From positions 1,240,001 to 1,304,000 of the forward strand of contig NZ_CP119127.1 in the NCBI RefSeq assembly GCF_030128825.1: a stretch of 64,000 nt of DNA, read 5' to 3'. Below are positions 54,041-63,530 of the stretch, piece by piece (the stretch's first letter is position 1; every line of letters begins with the position of its first letter). The notes below the pieces were generated by a model that was not told where the DNA came from, made no database searches, and saw only the letters and a program-made list of their open reading frames with translations. Made by a program: the position numbers and the translations under genes. Origin of the DNA: Sphingobium sp. WTD-1. Its GTDB lineage: Bacteria > Pseudomonadota > Alphaproteobacteria > Sphingomonadales > Sphingomonadaceae.

Positions 54041-55618
54041 TCAGCGCTCCTTGGTGGCGCTGAACTTCACCTTGGGATGGCGTTCCTGCTGATAGCCGAT
54101 GTCCCAGGCACTGCGCGCCATGAACACCAGATTGCCGTCGCGATCCTTGGCCATGTTGGCGCCATTATAGGCGACCAGATCCTTGATCGCCTGATCGTCG
54201 CCGCTGATCCAGCGGGCCGTGTCGAACGGCGACTGCTCCAGCCCGGCGGCGACCTTATATTCCGCCTCCAGCCGGCTGATCAGCACTTCCAGCTGCAGCT
54301 GGCCGACCACGCCGACGATCCAGTTGCTGCCGATTTCCGGATAGAAGACCTGGATCACGCCCTCTTCGGACAGGTCATCCAGCGCCTTGCGCAGTTGCTT
54401 GGTCTTGGTCGGGTCTTTCAGCTGGACGCGGCGCAGGATTTCCGGCGCGAAATTGGGCAGGCCGGTAAAGCGCAGGCCCGGCTTCTCGCTCAGCGTGTCG
54501 CCCACGCGCAGCGCGCCATGGTTGGGGATGCCGATGATGTCGCCGGGGAAGGCCTCGTCCGCCAGTTCACGGTCCTGCGCGAAGAACAGGATCGGCGAAT
54601 GGACGGCCAGCGCCTTGCCGCTCCCGCTCGGCGTCAATTTCATGCCGCGGCGGAACTTGCCCGACACCAGCCGCATGAAGGCAATGCGGTCGCGGTGCAT
54701 CGGGTCCATGTTCGCCTGCACCTTGAAGATGAAGCCGGTGACTTCGCTGCCCTCGGGCTCGACCGGGGCCGGCTCGGCCGGCTGGGCGCGCGGCGGCGGC
54801 GCATGCGCGGACAGCGCGTCGATCAGCTCGGTCACGCCGAACAGCTTGAGTGCCGATCCGAAATAGACCGGGGTCAGGTCACCATGGCGATAGCGTTCCA
54901 GGTCGAACTCGGCATAGCCACCCTGGGCCAGTTCGGCTTCCTCGCGCAGCTTTTCCAGGCCCCGCTCGGACAGATAGTCGGCGAGCTTGGGATCATCCAG
55001 GCCGCTGAACTGGTGGCGGGTGCCGTCAAATTCCTTGGACGGGCCGGTGGGCTGCATCAGCCGGTTGGTGGCGAAGTCGTAGATACCCTCGAACTCGCCG
55101 CCCATGCCGACCGGCCAGCTCATCGGGCAGACGTCGAGCTGCAACTGGTCCGCCACCTCGTCGAGCAGGCCGAACAGCTCGCGGCCCTCGCGGTCGACCT
55201 TGTTGACGAAGGTGATGATCGGCACGTTGCGCAGGCGGCAGACCTCGAACAGCTTCCGCGTCTGCGGCTCGATGCCCTTGGCCGCGTCGATCACCATCAC
55301 CGCCGAGTCCACCGCGGTCAGGGTGCGATAGGTATCCTCGCTGAAATCCTCGTGACCTGGCGTGTCGAGCAGGTTGAAGGTGATGGTCTCGCCATCGCGC
55401 GTCCGCTCGAACGTCATGACCGAGGATGTGACGGAGATGCCGCGCTGCTGCTCGATCTTCATCCAGTCCGACCGGGCGCGCCGGTTCGCGCCGCGCGCCT
55501 TGACCTCGCCGGCCAGGTGAATCGCGCCGCCTTCCAGCAGCAGCTTTTCGGTCAGCGTGGTCTTACCGGCGTCCGGGTGGGAAATGATCGCGAAGGTGCG
55601 GCGGGATGGGATGCTCAT
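54041..55618 (-). CDS. prfC: Peptide chain release factor 3
   Basis: A 525-residue translational GTPase. G1 is SHPDAGKTTLTEKLL near residue 13, G3 DTPGHEDFSEDTYRTL, and G4 NKVDREGRE. Domains II and III follow (GFIFKVQANMDPMHRDRIAF). RF3 removes RF1/RF2 from the ribosome after peptide release. ATG at 55618; single gene. Confidence 0.97.
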   Translation of the reverse strand: MSIPSRRTFAIISHPDAGKTTLTEKLLLEGGAIHLAGEVKARGANRRARSDWMKIEQQRGISVTSSVMTFERTRDGETITFNLLDTPGHEDFSEDTYRTLTAVDSAVMVIDAAKGIEPQTRKLFEVCRLRNVPIITFVNKVDREGRELFGLLDEVADQLQLDVCPMSWPVGMGGEFEGIYDFATNRLMQPTGPSKEFDGTRHQFSGLDDPKLADYLSERGLEKLREEAELAQGGYAEFDLERYRHGDLTPVYFGSALKLFGVTELIDALSAHAPPPRAQPAEPAPVEPEGSEVTGFIFKVQANMDPMHRDRIAFMRLVSGKFRRGMKLTPSGSGKALAVHSPILFFAQDRELADEAFPGDIIGIPNHGALRVGDTLSEKPGLRFTGLPNFAPEILRRVQLKDPTKTKQLRKALDDLSEEGVIQVFYPEIGSNWIVGVVGQLQLEVLISRLEAEYKVAAGLEQSPFDTARWISGDDQAIKDLVAYNGANMAKDRDGNLVFMARSAWDIGYQQERHPKVKFSATKER

Positions 55619-55650
55619 GATGCTGTTTTCTGGGGTCCGAGTAAAATAAC

Positions 55651-55747
55651 CCGTTCGCCCTGAGCGAAGTCGAAGGGCCTTGCCGAGCAGAGGCGAGGCA
55701 CTTCGCTGCGCTCAGTGTAGGGCTTCGACTTCGCTCAGCCTGAACGG
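55651..55747. repeat. REP-like repeat, family B
   Basis: Left arm CCGTTCGCCCTGAGCGAAGT... (55651-55679) and right arm GGCTTCGACTTCGCTCAGCC... (55721-55747) form an inverted repeat. The 40-base centre has another short piece of the same type (CTTCGCTGCGCTCAG). It sits between prfC and the aldose epimerase. Confidence 0.85.
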
Positions 55748-55763
55748 AACTTGGGAAAGCCCG

Positions 55764-56645
55764 TTACACGTCGACCAGCGTCACGTCCATGCGGAAGGAT
55801 CGGCTGTCGCCCGGCAGCAGGGTCATGACACCCTGCTTGTCCCAGACATCGCCGGTGAAGCCGACCGGGTCGGCCATGCCGGCCCAGGGTTCGACGCACA
55901 GATAATGGGCGCCCGGCTTCTGCCACAGGCCGAGCCAGGGCGTATCGGGGAAATCGATCTTCAGGTGGGGCTTGCCGGGCACGCCCCAGGTCAGCGATCG
56001 GCTGGCGAGATCGTCCCAGATAAGGGCATCGCCGGCGAACATGGCATGGGTCGGCGCCAGTTCCTTGCCCTCGACCGGCGAGGGGACGCTTTCCAGCGCG
56101 ATCAGCCCCGGCTCGCTGCCGACCTTGCGGATCGGCGCGGGTTCAGCCTGCTCGAACAGGATGCGATGGTCCTCGACGCTGCCGCCATAGGGCAAAGGCC
56201 AGGCGAAGGCGGGGTGATAGCCAAAGCAGAAGGGCATCGCCGTCTCGCCCCGGTTCATGACGGTCGCTGTCATGCGCAGGCTCGGCCCCTCCAGCACGAA
56301 CCCCATGTCGAGGCGGAAATCGAACGGATAAACGGTGCGCGTATCCCGGTCCGCCTCCAGCCGGAACAGCGCGGCTTCCTCATTGCGATGGACCAGGGTG
56401 AAGGGGCTGGTCCGGGCAAAGCCATGCTGGCCGATCGGATAGGCGACATCGTTCAGCCGATAGACGTCGCCGCGCGATCGGCCGACGAACGGGAAGAGCA
56501 GAGGGGCATGGCCGGTCCACCATTGCGGGTCGGCATCGGTCATCAGTTCGCGCCCCTGCGCATCGGTCAGCGACCAGAGTTCGGCGCCCAGCGGCGATAT
56601 GCGGGCGGACAGATTGTCGGAGGCGATGGCGATGCGGTCGTTCAT
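55764..56645 (-). CDS. Aldose 1-epimerase family protein
   Basis: A 293-residue beta-sandwich protein of the LacX/YeaD-like group. The likely catalytic residues are His in GQHGFARTSPF, His in FGYHPAFAWPL and Glu in VEPWAGMADP. Members interconvert alpha and beta anomers of sugars or sugar phosphates; the sugar is not evident. The ATG at 56645 has an AGGAG nine bases upstream; an earlier ATG at 56675 is not used. Confidence 0.87.
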   Translation of the reverse strand: MNDRIAIASDNLSARISPLGAELWSLTDAQGRELMTDADPQWWTGHAPLLFPFVGRSRGDVYRLNDVAYPIGQHGFARTSPFTLVHRNEEAALFRLEADRDTRTVYPFDFRLDMGFVLEGPSLRMTATVMNRGETAMPFCFGYHPAFAWPLPYGGSVEDHRILFEQAEPAPIRKVGSEPGLIALESVPSPVEGKELAPTHAMFAGDALIWDDLASRSLTWGVPGKPHLKIDFPDTPWLGLWQKPGAHYLCVEPWAGMADPVGFTGDVWDKQGVMTLLPGDSRSFRMDVTLVDV

Positions 56646-56673
56646 GGCAAAACACTCCTGTTTGTCCAGCGGC

Positions 56674-56739
56674 ATAGAGCCGGATCGTCATCTGTGGAAG
56701 CGCCTTGGGCTTCCACAGATGACGTGAAACAGGCTCTAT
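56674..56739. other. Two-tier stem-loop in divergent intergenic region
   Basis: A perfect 16-base inverted repeat (56686-56701 with 56709-56724; core CATCTGTGGAAGC) with a seven-base loop is enclosed by a second eight-base pair ATAGAGCC (56674-56681) and GGCTCTAT (56732-56739). It starts 29 bases upstream of the aldose epimerase ATG. It could be an operator, a leader structure of the epimerase mRNA, or a terminator for some antisense transcript. Confidence 0.75.
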
Positions 56740-56842
56740 TCCAAGGTCCGATGCGGCAAATCCCTACTGTCTCGCCTGCCGCGCAATCGTTACGTTGCGG
56801 AACCGACATGGGGGCTGGCGGGTTGAGCCAGCGGGAGGACCA

Positions 56843-57337
56843 ATGATGAAAATTGCCGTATCGACCGCCACGATCCTGCTGCTGCTCGGCACGTCGGCGC
56901 TTGCCCAGGAACAGGGCAAGAAGAGGGACGACACGCTCGACAAGGCGGGCGAAATCGCGTCCCAGCCGGCCCGCGATGTCGGCATCGAAAAGACGCAGGT
57001 GCCGCCGATCCTCGTCGCGGCCGAGGAAAATCCCTATGCCGCGCCATCGGGCAAGACCTGCAAGGCGCTGAATGGCGACATGGCGGCGCTCAACAAGGTG
57101 CTTGGTCCCGATTTCACCATCGGCCGCGAAGCCAATGAGGATCGTACCAGCAAGATCGCCGAGGGGGTGGGCAAGTCGCTGGTCAATTCGCTGATCCCGT
57201 TCCGCGGCGTGGTGCGGGAAATCAGCGGCGCCGCCCCGGCGGAACGTCGCCTGCGCGCCGCGATTGCCGCCGGTCTCGCCCGGCGCGGCTATCTGCGCGG
57301 CATGGCGTCGGCCAAGGGCTGCAAGATTACGGGCTGA
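56843..57337 (+). CDS. Hypothetical secreted protein
   Basis: I do not recognise this 164-residue protein. It has a signal peptide (MMKIAVSTATILLLLGTSALAQ) and a charged mature part with two Cys residues (KTCKALNGD near residue 73 and KGCKITG at the end) that could pair. A hydrophobic, Gly-rich segment (VGKSLVNSLIPFRGVVREISG) could be helical. ATG at 56843 follows GGGAGGA. Its end overlaps the convergent DUF4386 gene by 11 bases. Confidence 0.75.
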   Translation: MMKIAVSTATILLLLGTSALAQEQGKKRDDTLDKAGEIASQPARDVGIEKTQVPPILVAAEENPYAAPSGKTCKALNGDMAALNKVLGPDFTIGREANEDRTSKIAEGVGKSLVNSLIPFRGVVREISGAAPAERRLRAAIAAGLARRGYLRGMASAKGCKITG

Positions 57338-58031
57338 TCTCCGGCGCCGCCGGGCGCGGCGCCCCGAACAGCAGCAGCCAGATGGCAAAGGCGCCTTCGC
57401 CCAGCAACGGCACGAAATCGAGCTGGCCGGGGATCGCCTCACCGATCGCCGGTGACAGCAAAGCCAGGCTGCGGGCGACCAGATGGACCGCGCCGCCCGC
57501 CATCAGCAGCGCACCGACCGCCACCGGCAATCGGCGCGATCGGATCGCCAGCCAGCCGGTCAGCAGGCAATAAATGCCGAAGAAGATGAGGCTGATGCCG
57601 TAGAGATCATTGTGGAGGCTGAGGCTGATCCGCACCAGCGACTGCACTTCCGCCATCGGGATGCCGGGATGCGGCGCGCCATCGATCAGCGCGAGCGGCA
57701 GCAGATGGAGCAGGCTGTTGCCCGCCAGCACGGCAATGCCGGTCAGGCTGAACAGGGCGGCTATGCGCGCCAGCACCCGCCCGGTCGGCGCGAACAGGCC
57801 ATAGAGCAGTGCGGTGACTGCCAGATAGCAGCAGAGCATGGCGACATCGCTCGCCCCGCCGGCGCGATAGAGCCAGGGATAGTCGGCGATGTTGCGCATC
57901 GTCTCGCGTCCGTTGCCGGGCACGATCAGGGCCGCGCGCACCACCGCCTCGGCAAACATGCCGCAGCCAATGGTGCCGATGTAGAAGAGGCCGGCGAGGC
58001 GGGCCTGAAATCGTTCAGCCTTCCCGTCCAT
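57327..58031 (-). CDS. DUF4386 family membrane protein
   Basis: A 234-residue membrane protein with six or seven hydrophobic helices (ARLAGLFYIGTIGCGMFAEA, CYLAVTALLYGLF, RIAALFSLTGIAVLAGNSLL). The pattern RLAGLFYIGTIG near the start and the LHNDLYGISLIFFGIYCLLTG segment identify DUF4386, whose function is unknown. The gene lies 17 bases upstream of pheT on the same strand but is separate from it by direction of transcription order (it would be after pheT). Confidence 0.85.
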   Translation of the reverse strand: MDGKAERFQARLAGLFYIGTIGCGMFAEAVVRAALIVPGNGRETMRNIADYPWLYRAGGASDVAMLCCYLAVTALLYGLFAPTGRVLARIAALFSLTGIAVLAGNSLLHLLPLALIDGAPHPGIPMAEVQSLVRISLSLHNDLYGISLIFFGIYCLLTGWLAIRSRRLPVAVGALLMAGGAVHLVARSLALLSPAIGEAIPGQLDFVPLLGEGAFAIWLLLFGAPRPAAPEISP

Positions 58032-58048
58032 CGCCGGCCTTTCCTGTC

Positions 58049-60466
58049 TTAGCCGCGCAGGCTCGCGCCCAGCTTCTGGGCGGCCTTGACCACGGCGGCG
58101 CTGATCGCGTCCAGCTCTTCCTGAGCGAAGCTCTTTTCGCCCGGCTGCAGCGTGATCTCGACCGCCAGCGACTTGTGGCCTTCATCGACGCCGGGGCCGG
58201 TGAAGACGTCAAACAGGCGCGCGTCGACGATCGCCTTCTTGTCCGCGCCCTTGACCGCGCGCACCAGTGCATCGGCCTCGACCGCTTCGGGCACCAGGAA
58301 GGCGAAGTCGCGCTTCACCGCCTGCAACGCCGGCGGGGCGTAAGGCGCGCGCATGAAGCCGCTCTTGCGCTTGGCCGGGATCGCATCGAGGAAGATTTCG
58401 CCCGCAACCACGGTGCCCGACAGGCCGAACTGCTTGGCGAGGCTCGGGTGCAGCACGCCATATTCGGCCAGCACCACCTTGGGGCCAAGGCGCAGCGTAC
58501 CCGACTGGCCGGGATGATAGGCCGCCGAGGACTCGCCCATGCTCTGCAGATTGCCGACCGGCGCGCCGGCGGCCGCCAGCAGTGCGATCACTTCGCCCTT
58601 GGCGTCGAACGCGTCGAAGGGCTGGGCCTTGCCGCTCTGCCAGCCGCGCGGCGTCTTCTCGCCGGCCAGCACGAAGCCGACCGTGGCGCGCTCGCCCTGC
58701 TTGAAATAGCGCCGGCCGAGTTCAAACAGTCGGATCGACGTCGCGCTGCGATCGACATTGCGCTTGGTCGCCGACAGCAGGCCGGGCAGCAGCGAGGGCC
58801 GCATGACCTTCAGATCCTCCGAGATCGGATTGGCCAGCGTCCAGTCGCCACCGCCAACGCTCGCGGCTTCCTTTTCGGAAATGAAGGACCAGTTGATCGC
58901 TTCGGCCAGGCCGCGGGCGGCGGCGGTACGGCGCACGCGGCGCTCGACCAGCTGCTCGGCCGTGGCGGTCGGGCGGGCGACGCCCGGCACGCGCGGCAAC
59001 GGGGTGGACGGCACATGGTCCAGGCCGACGATGCGCACCACTTCCTCGACAATGTCAGGCCAGCCATCGACGTCGCGGCGCCAGGTCGGCACGCTGATCG
59101 TCCAGTGGCCCGGCACGCTCACCGGCACGCCGTCCTGATATTCGATGCCGCCGGCCTCGCCGCTGACGCCGAAGCCCAGGCTCTCCAGGATGCGCTTCTG
59201 CACGTCATGCGGCACATCGACGCCGGCCAGCGCCAGGCACTGGTCGGGCGCATAGGCGACCGTCTTGGGCGTCGCGGGCGGGGTGCCGGCACGGGTCGCT
59301 TCCGACGCGGTGCCACCGCACAGGGTCATGACCAGGCTGGTGGCGATCGACAGGCCATCGTCCAGGAAGGCGGGGTCGACGCCGCGCTCGAACCGGCCGC
59401 GCGCATCTGAGGTCAGCGCCAGCTTCTGGCCGGTCACCGCGATGCGCTCGGGCGTGAAATAGGCGCATTCGATCAGCACGTCGGTGGTGCCGTCCTGCGC
59501 GCCCGAATGTTCGCCGCCCATGATGCCGCCAATGTCATGCACGGCCTCGTCGTCGGCGATGACGGTCATCGTCTCGTCGATGGCATAGGTCTTGCCATTG
59601 AGCGCCAGCACTTCCTCGCCGGTCTTGCCCTTGCGCGCGACCAGTCCGCCCTTCAGCGTCGCCATGTCATAGACATGGAGCGGCCGGCCGAGGTCGATCA
59701 TGATGTAGTTGGTGATGTCCACCAGCGCGCTGATCGGCTTCTGGCCGATTGCCTTCAGTCGGCGCGCCATCCATTCGGGCGAGGCGCCGTTGGTCACGCC
59801 CTTGACCGATCGGGCGAAGAAGGCGGGGCAGCCGTCGACATCGTCGGTGCGCACGTCCGGACCCGGACCCACGCCGGCAATTTCCGGCACGATGATGGCA
59901 TTGAGCGTGCCGAGGCCCGCCGCCGCCAGATCGCGGGCGATGCCGCGCACGCCCATGCAGTCCTGACGGTTCGGCGTGATCGACACGTCGATGACCGGAT
60001 CGTTGAGGCCCGCCCAGTTCGCATAGACTTCACCGACCGGCGCGTCGCCGGCCAGTTCGATGATGCCGTCATGATCGTCACCCAGCTCCAGTTCGCGGGT
60101 GGAGCACATCATGCCGTTGGATTCGACGCCGCGAATGGCGGTCTTCTTGAGCACCATGCCGTTGACCGGCACCACCGCCCCCTCGACCCCGAACACGCCG
60201 ATCAGGCCGGCGCGGGCATTGGGTGCGCCGCACACGACCTGCAACGGATTGCCGTCGCCATGGTCGACGCTCAGCACCTGCAGCTTGTCGGCCTGCGGAT
60301 GACGCTCGGCGGTCAGGATCTTGGCGATCTTGAACGCGCCCAGCTTCTCGGCCGGGTTCTCCACATCCTCGACTTCCAGCCCGATGGCGTTCAGCGTCTT
60401 GAGGATGGTGGCCAGGTCCGCGTCGGTCTTGAGGTGCGTCTTGAGCCAGCTCAGGGTGAACTTCAT
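58049..60466 (-). CDS. pheT: Phenylalanyl-tRNA synthetase beta subunit
   Basis: An 805-residue bacterial PheT. Domains in order: the EMAP-like tRNA-binding fold ([19 protein letters not shown]), the B3/B4 editing region, B5, the catalytic-like core, and the C-terminal FDX-ACB domain ([20 protein letters not shown]). The ATG at 60466 ([14 protein letters not shown]) overlaps the pheS stop by four bases. With PheS it forms the alpha2-beta2 enzyme that charges tRNA-Phe. Confidence 0.97.
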   Translation of the reverse strand: MKFTLSWLKTHLKTDADLATILKTLNAIGLEVEDVENPAEKLGAFKIAKILTAERHPQADKLQVLSVDHGDGNPLQVVCGAPNARAGLIGVFGVEGAVVPVNGMVLKKTAIRGVESNGMMCSTRELELGDDHDGIIELAGDAPVGEVYANWAGLNDPVIDVSITPNRQDCMGVRGIARDLAAAGLGTLNAIIVPEIAGVGPGPDVRTDDVDGCPAFFARSVKGVTNGASPEWMARRLKAIGQKPISALVDITNYIMIDLGRPLHVYDMATLKGGLVARKGKTGEEVLALNGKTYAIDETMTVIADDEAVHDIGGIMGGEHSGAQDGTTDVLIECAYFTPERIAVTGQKLALTSDARGRFERGVDPAFLDDGLSIATSLVMTLCGGTASEATRAGTPPATPKTVAYAPDQCLALAGVDVPHDVQKRILESLGFGVSGEAGGIEYQDGVPVSVPGHWTISVPTWRRDVDGWPDIVEEVVRIVGLDHVPSTPLPRVPGVARPTATAEQLVERRVRRTAAARGLAEAINWSFISEKEAASVGGGDWTLANPISEDLKVMRPSLLPGLLSATKRNVDRSATSIRLFELGRRYFKQGERATVGFVLAGEKTPRGWQSGKAQPFDAFDAKGEVIALLAAAGAPVGNLQSMGESSAAYHPGQSGTLRLGPKVVLAEYGVLHPSLAKQFGLSGTVVAGEIFLDAIPAKRKSGFMRAPYAPPALQAVKRDFAFLVPEAVEADALVRAVKGADKKAIVDARLFDVFTGPGVDEGHKSLAVEITLQPGEKSFAQEELDAISAAVVKAAQKLGASLRG

Positions 60467-61554
60467 GCGCCGACTCCTCCCGACAGCGTGGGCACGTCGA
60501 GTGCCGAGAATCCATAATGTTTCAGCCAGCGCAGATCGCCGTCGAAGAAGGCGCGCAGGTCGTTCATGCCATATTTCAGCATGGCGAGACGATCGACCCC
60601 GGTGCCGAAGGCAAAGCCCTGCCATTCGTCGGGATCAAGCCCGCAGGCCTCGATCACGCGGCGGTTGACCATGCCGCTGCCCAGCACTTCCAGCCAGCCG
60701 CCACCGGGCGCATCGCCGTCGCCGCCGATGACGCGCTGGCCATTGGTCAGCGTGTAGCCGACATCGACTTCCACCGAGGGTTCGGTGAAGGGGAAATAGC
60801 TCGGGCGCAGGCGCAGGACGATATCTTCGCGCTCGAAAAAGGCCTTGAGGAAGGTTTCCAGCGTCCACTTCAGATGACCAAGCGTGATGCCCTTGTCGAT
60901 CACCAGACCCTCGATCTGGTGGAACATAGGCGTGTGGGTCGCGTCGGAGTCGCTGCGATAGACGCGGCCGGGCGCGATGATGCGGATCGGCGGCTCCTGC
61001 GTCATCATCGTGCGGATCTGCACCGGCGAGGTGTGGGTGCGCAGCAGCATCTTCTTCTGCCCTTCCTCGTCCGGGAAGTAGAAGGTGTCGTGCATCGCGC
61101 GTGCCGGGTGCGTCTCCGGGATATTGAGCGCGGTGAAATTATGCCAGTCGTCCTCGATCTCCGGACCCGTCGCGACCGAGAAGCCCAGGTCGGCGAAGAT
61201 TTCCGCCAGCTCATCCATCACCTGGCTGACGGCATGGACGCTGCCCTGCGGCCCCAGATCGGCGGGCAGGGTCATGTCCACCTTTTCCGAGGCGAGGCGG
61301 GCATCGAGCGCGGCCTGCTCCAGCGCGGCCTTGCGATTGGCGATCGCGGCGGTCACGCTTTCGCGCAGATCCTGGATCGGCGGGCCTTTCTCCAGACGCT
61401 CTTCGGGCGACATGCCGCCCAGCGTCTTGAGCAGGCCGGTGACGACCCCATTCTTGCCCAGCGCGCCCACGCGCAGTCCTTCCAGCGCGTCCAGCGTGTC
61501 GGCAGCCTCGATGTCGGCGATCAGGCCGGCTTTCAGTGCGCTAATTTCGGTCAT
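60463..61554 (-). CDS. pheS: Phenylalanyl-tRNA synthetase alpha subunit
   Basis: The class-II catalytic subunit: motif 2 is [20 protein letters not shown] and motif 3 [12 protein letters not shown]. Two starts are in frame: 61554 ([10 protein letters not shown], 363 residues) and 61566, which lies inside a REP repeat and adds four residues. I prefer 61554 because the repeat looks inserted. It overlaps pheT by four bases. Upstream, the usual rpmI-rplT neighbours are present but separated by lysE and a broken GIY-YIG gene. Confidence 0.95.
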   Translation of the reverse strand: MTEISALKAGLIADIEAADTLDALEGLRVGALGKNGVVTGLLKTLGGMSPEERLEKGPPIQDLRESVTAAIANRKAALEQAALDARLASEKVDMTLPADLGPQGSVHAVSQVMDELAEIFADLGFSVATGPEIEDDWHNFTALNIPETHPARAMHDTFYFPDEEGQKKMLLRTHTSPVQIRTMMTQEPPIRIIAPGRVYRSDSDATHTPMFHQIEGLVIDKGITLGHLKWTLETFLKAFFEREDIVLRLRPSYFPFTEPSVEVDVGYTLTNGQRVIGGDGDAPGGGWLEVLGSGMVNRRVIEACGLDPDEWQGFAFGTGVDRLAMLKYGMNDLRAFFDGDLRWLKHYGFSALDVPTLSGGVGA

Positions 61555-61561
61555 ATCATTC

Positions 61562-61592
61562 GTCATTCCCGCGAAGGCGGGAATCCATCTCC
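61562..61592. repeat. REP-like repeat, family C (left copy)
   Basis: The 31-base sequence begins GTCATTCCCGCGAAGGCGGG and ends ATCCATCTCC; its core TTCCCGC-GAA-GGCGGGAA is itself a hairpin. It covers the first of the two possible pheS start codons. The inverted partner with one mismatch is at 61955-61985. Confidence 0.9.
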
Positions 61593-61616
61593 CGCGCTAA
61601 CCAATCATCCTGACGC

Positions 61617-61943
61617 TCAATCGATGCGCCGACTGTCCAATGGCTCAAAGCCCAAATCGATAGCCAGATCGCGCCAATCGGGATTGCTCCGTTCGATCAG
61701 ATCGATCTTCCATTGCCTGTTCCACTTCTTGATCTGCTTCTCGCGCCGGATCGCTTCCTCTATGGATGCGCCGCATTCGAACCAGACCAGTCGCTTGACC
61801 CCGTAGTCGCTGGTGAAGCCTTCGATCAAGCTAGAACGGTGCTGTTACAGGCGTTGCACGAGGTTTGATGTGACGCCGACGTAGAGTGTGCCATTTTTAT
61901 GGCTCGCCAATATATAGACTGTCGGATCGAACTCGCGTTGCAT
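61617..61943 (-). pseudogene. GIY-YIG nuclease family gene with internal stop
   Basis: From ATG at 61943 the frame reads MQREFDPTVYILASHKNG, then TLYVGVTSNLVQRL, then a TAA at codon 33 (61845-61847). The frame then continues QHRSSLIEGFTSDYGVKRLVWFE... for 75 more residues to 61617. The two parts join without a frameshift and match the small GIY-YIG endonuclease-like family (about 95-110 residues) with the VYILAS and YVGVTS motifs. One codon change (Trp or Tyr to stop) has broken it. It lies between two inverted REP repeats. Confidence 0.88.
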
Positions 61944-61954
61944 CGGCGGCGTCC

Positions 61955-61985
61955 GGAGATGGATTCCCGCCTTCGCCGGAATGAC
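61955..61985. repeat. REP-like repeat, family C (right copy)
   Basis: This is the reverse complement of the copy at 61562-61592 with one mismatch over 31 bases. The two copies bracket the GIY-YIG pseudogene with 362 bases between them. Confidence 0.9.
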
Positions 61986-61991
61986 TTGGCT

Positions 61992-62612
61992 TTAAGCCCG
62001 CGCGCCCAGCAGCGCGCCGCCAAAGCCGATGAACATCAGGCCGGTGCCGCGGTTGAACAGCTTCTGCCGGTTGGCGGGCGCCAGCCAGCGGGCAAGGCGC
62101 AGGCCGCCCAGCGCATAGACCGAATACCAGAAGCTCTCGATCACCACGAAACTGACGATCAGGATCGCGAGCTGAAGCCAGAAGGGGCGGGCCAGGTCGA
62201 TGAACTGGGGGAAGAGCGCCGCGGCGAAGATGATGAGCTTGGGGTTCGACAGGCCGGTCAGCAGGCCGGTCGCATAAAGCGCACGGGCCGAGCGGACCGG
62301 GCCGGCATCGCTGCCGTCGGCGGACCCGACCGGCGCGCGCCAAGCCTTGATCCCCAGCCAGATGAGATAGGCGACGCCGGCATAGCGCAATATGTCGAAC
62401 AGGCGTGGCGACGCCTTGAGCAGCGCGCCAAGGCCCAGCGCGGAGGCGATCAGGCACAGCAGCACAGCGCTCATCAGGCCCGCCATCGTCACCAGCGCCT
62501 TTCGCGGCCCATGGGCGATGCTCTGCGTCATCACATGCAGCATGTTGGGGCCGGGCGTGGCCGAGATCAGGAAGACCGCCGTGACATATAACCACCAGAG
62601 ATGCAGCGACAT
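61992..62612 (-). CDS. LysE family amino acid exporter
   Basis: A 206-residue inner-membrane protein with six helices. The N-terminus TAVFLISATPGPNMLHVM has the family's Pro-Gly-Pro motif; LLTGLSNPKLIIFAAALFPQF is the second conserved part. Members export lysine, threonine, homoserine lactones or other amino acids; the substrate is unknown. The start at 62612 (MSLHLWWLYV) is preferred to 62627. Its own promoter would lie in the gap that also holds a family B repeat and the rplT terminator. Confidence 0.92.
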   Translation of the reverse strand: MSLHLWWLYVTAVFLISATPGPNMLHVMTQSIAHGPRKALVTMAGLMSAVLLCLIASALGLGALLKASPRLFDILRYAGVAYLIWLGIKAWRAPVGSADGSDAGPVRSARALYATGLLTGLSNPKLIIFAAALFPQFIDLARPFWLQLAILIVSFVVIESFWYSVYALGGLRLARWLAPANRQKLFNRGTGLMFIGFGGALLGARA

Positions 62613-62649
62613 GGGATGGTTCCTCAAATGTCAGGCTGCCCCCAGAAAT

Positions 62650-62713
62650 CCGTTCGGGCTGAGCCTGTCGAAGCCCCCGTCAGAGCGCCTTCGACTTCGC
62701 TCAGGACGAACGG
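62650..62713. repeat. REP-like repeat, family B
   Basis: Left arm CCGTTCGGGCTGAGCCTGTC (62650-62676 in full) and right arm CCTTCGACTTCGCTCAGGAC (62688-62713 in full) form an inverted repeat with a short centre. It is of the same family as the copy at 55651. Confidence 0.87.
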
Positions 62714-62731
62714 GATAAAGCCGGAAAAACA

Positions 62732-62769
62732 AAAAGGGCGCCGAAGGCATCTGCCCCGGCGCCCCTTTT
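62732..62769 (-). terminator. Terminator of the rpmI-rplT operon
   Basis: On the minus strand the stem GGGCGCCG/CGGCGCCC with flanking AAAA/TTTT pairing (one bulge) and a 13-base loop ends in five T residues, 23 bases after the rplT stop. Confidence 0.88.
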
Positions 62770-62791
62770 ACGATCTTGCGATCGATCAGCG

Positions 62792-63154
62792 TCAGGCTGC
62801 GGGCAGCGCAGCCTTGGCCTGGGCGATGATGGCGCTGAACGCCTCGCCTTCGTGCATCGCGATGTCGGCCAGGACCTTGCGGTCCAGCTCGACGCCGGCC
62901 AGCTTCAGGCCGTGCATGAACTGCGAATAGGTCAGGCCTTCAGCGCGGACACCCGCGTTGATGCGCTGGATCCACAGGCCACGGAAGGTGCGCTTCTTGA
63001 CCTTGCGGTCGCGATAAGCGTACTGGCCGGCCTTTTCGACAGCCTGGCGAGCGACGCGGATCGTGTTCTTGCGACGGCCATAATAGCCCTTCGCCTGAAC
63101 CAAAATCCTCTTATGCTTCGCCTTGGTGGTTACACCACGTTTTACGCGTGCCAT
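62792..63154 (-). CDS. rplT: 50S ribosomal protein L20
   Basis: A 120-residue basic protein starting [20 protein letters not shown], with [20 protein letters not shown] and [20 protein letters not shown], all diagnostic of L20. It binds 23S rRNA early in 50S assembly. It lies 13 bases after rpmI. Confidence 0.98.
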   Translation of the reverse strand: MARVKRGVTTKAKHKRILVQAKGYYGRRKNTIRVARQAVEKAGQYAYRDRKVKKRTFRGLWIQRINAGVRAEGLTYSQFMHGLKLAGVELDRKVLADIAMHEGEAFSAIIAQAKAALPAA

Positions 63155-63167
63155 TGTCCTCTACTCC

Positions 63168-63371
63168 TTACTTCAGGCCGTAGGGTGCCCAGAGGCGGAC
63201 GTGAGCCACGTCGGCATCGGACAGCACGGAAGTGCCACGGTTCTGGCGAATATACTTGGCGTTGTGCGAGATCAGGCGGTGACGCTTGCCAGCGACGCCG
63301 TGCTTGACCTTGCCGGAAGCGGTGAACTTGAAGCGCTTCTTCACACCGCTCTTGGTCTTGAGCTTGGGCAT
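63168..63371 (-). CDS. rpmI: 50S ribosomal protein L35
   Basis: A 67-residue very basic protein ([20 protein letters not shown], then [17 protein letters not shown]). First gene of rpmI-rplT, with GGAGA seven bases before the ATG. The infC gene that often precedes it is not found upstream; an AsmA-like gene on the other strand follows instead. Confidence 0.97.
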   Translation of the reverse strand: MPKLKTKSGVKKRFKFTASGKVKHGVAGKRHRLISHNAKYIRQNRGTSVLSDADVAHVRLWAPYGLK

Positions 63372-63459
63372 TTTCGTCTCCTTGTTTGGCGCGACGATTA
63401 CAGACAGCCACGGCAGCCCTAGTTAGCCGGGCGGTCTCACTGAATATCGCGAAGGGCGG

Positions 63460-63488
63460 CCCATAGTCGGCTGCGCCCGCAAAAGCAA
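63460..63488 (-). promoter_or_regulatory. Promoter of rpmI-rplT
   Basis: Minus strand: -35 TTGCTT (63483-63488), a 17-base spacer, -10 TATGGG (63460-63465). The transcript would start near 63453 and have a leader of about 80 bases before rpmI, long enough for ribosomal protein control, though no known structure is evident. Confidence 0.5.
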
Positions 63489-63530
63489 GCGATTCGGACC
63501 CAAAGGCGGCATGCCCGCGTTGACCCCGCC

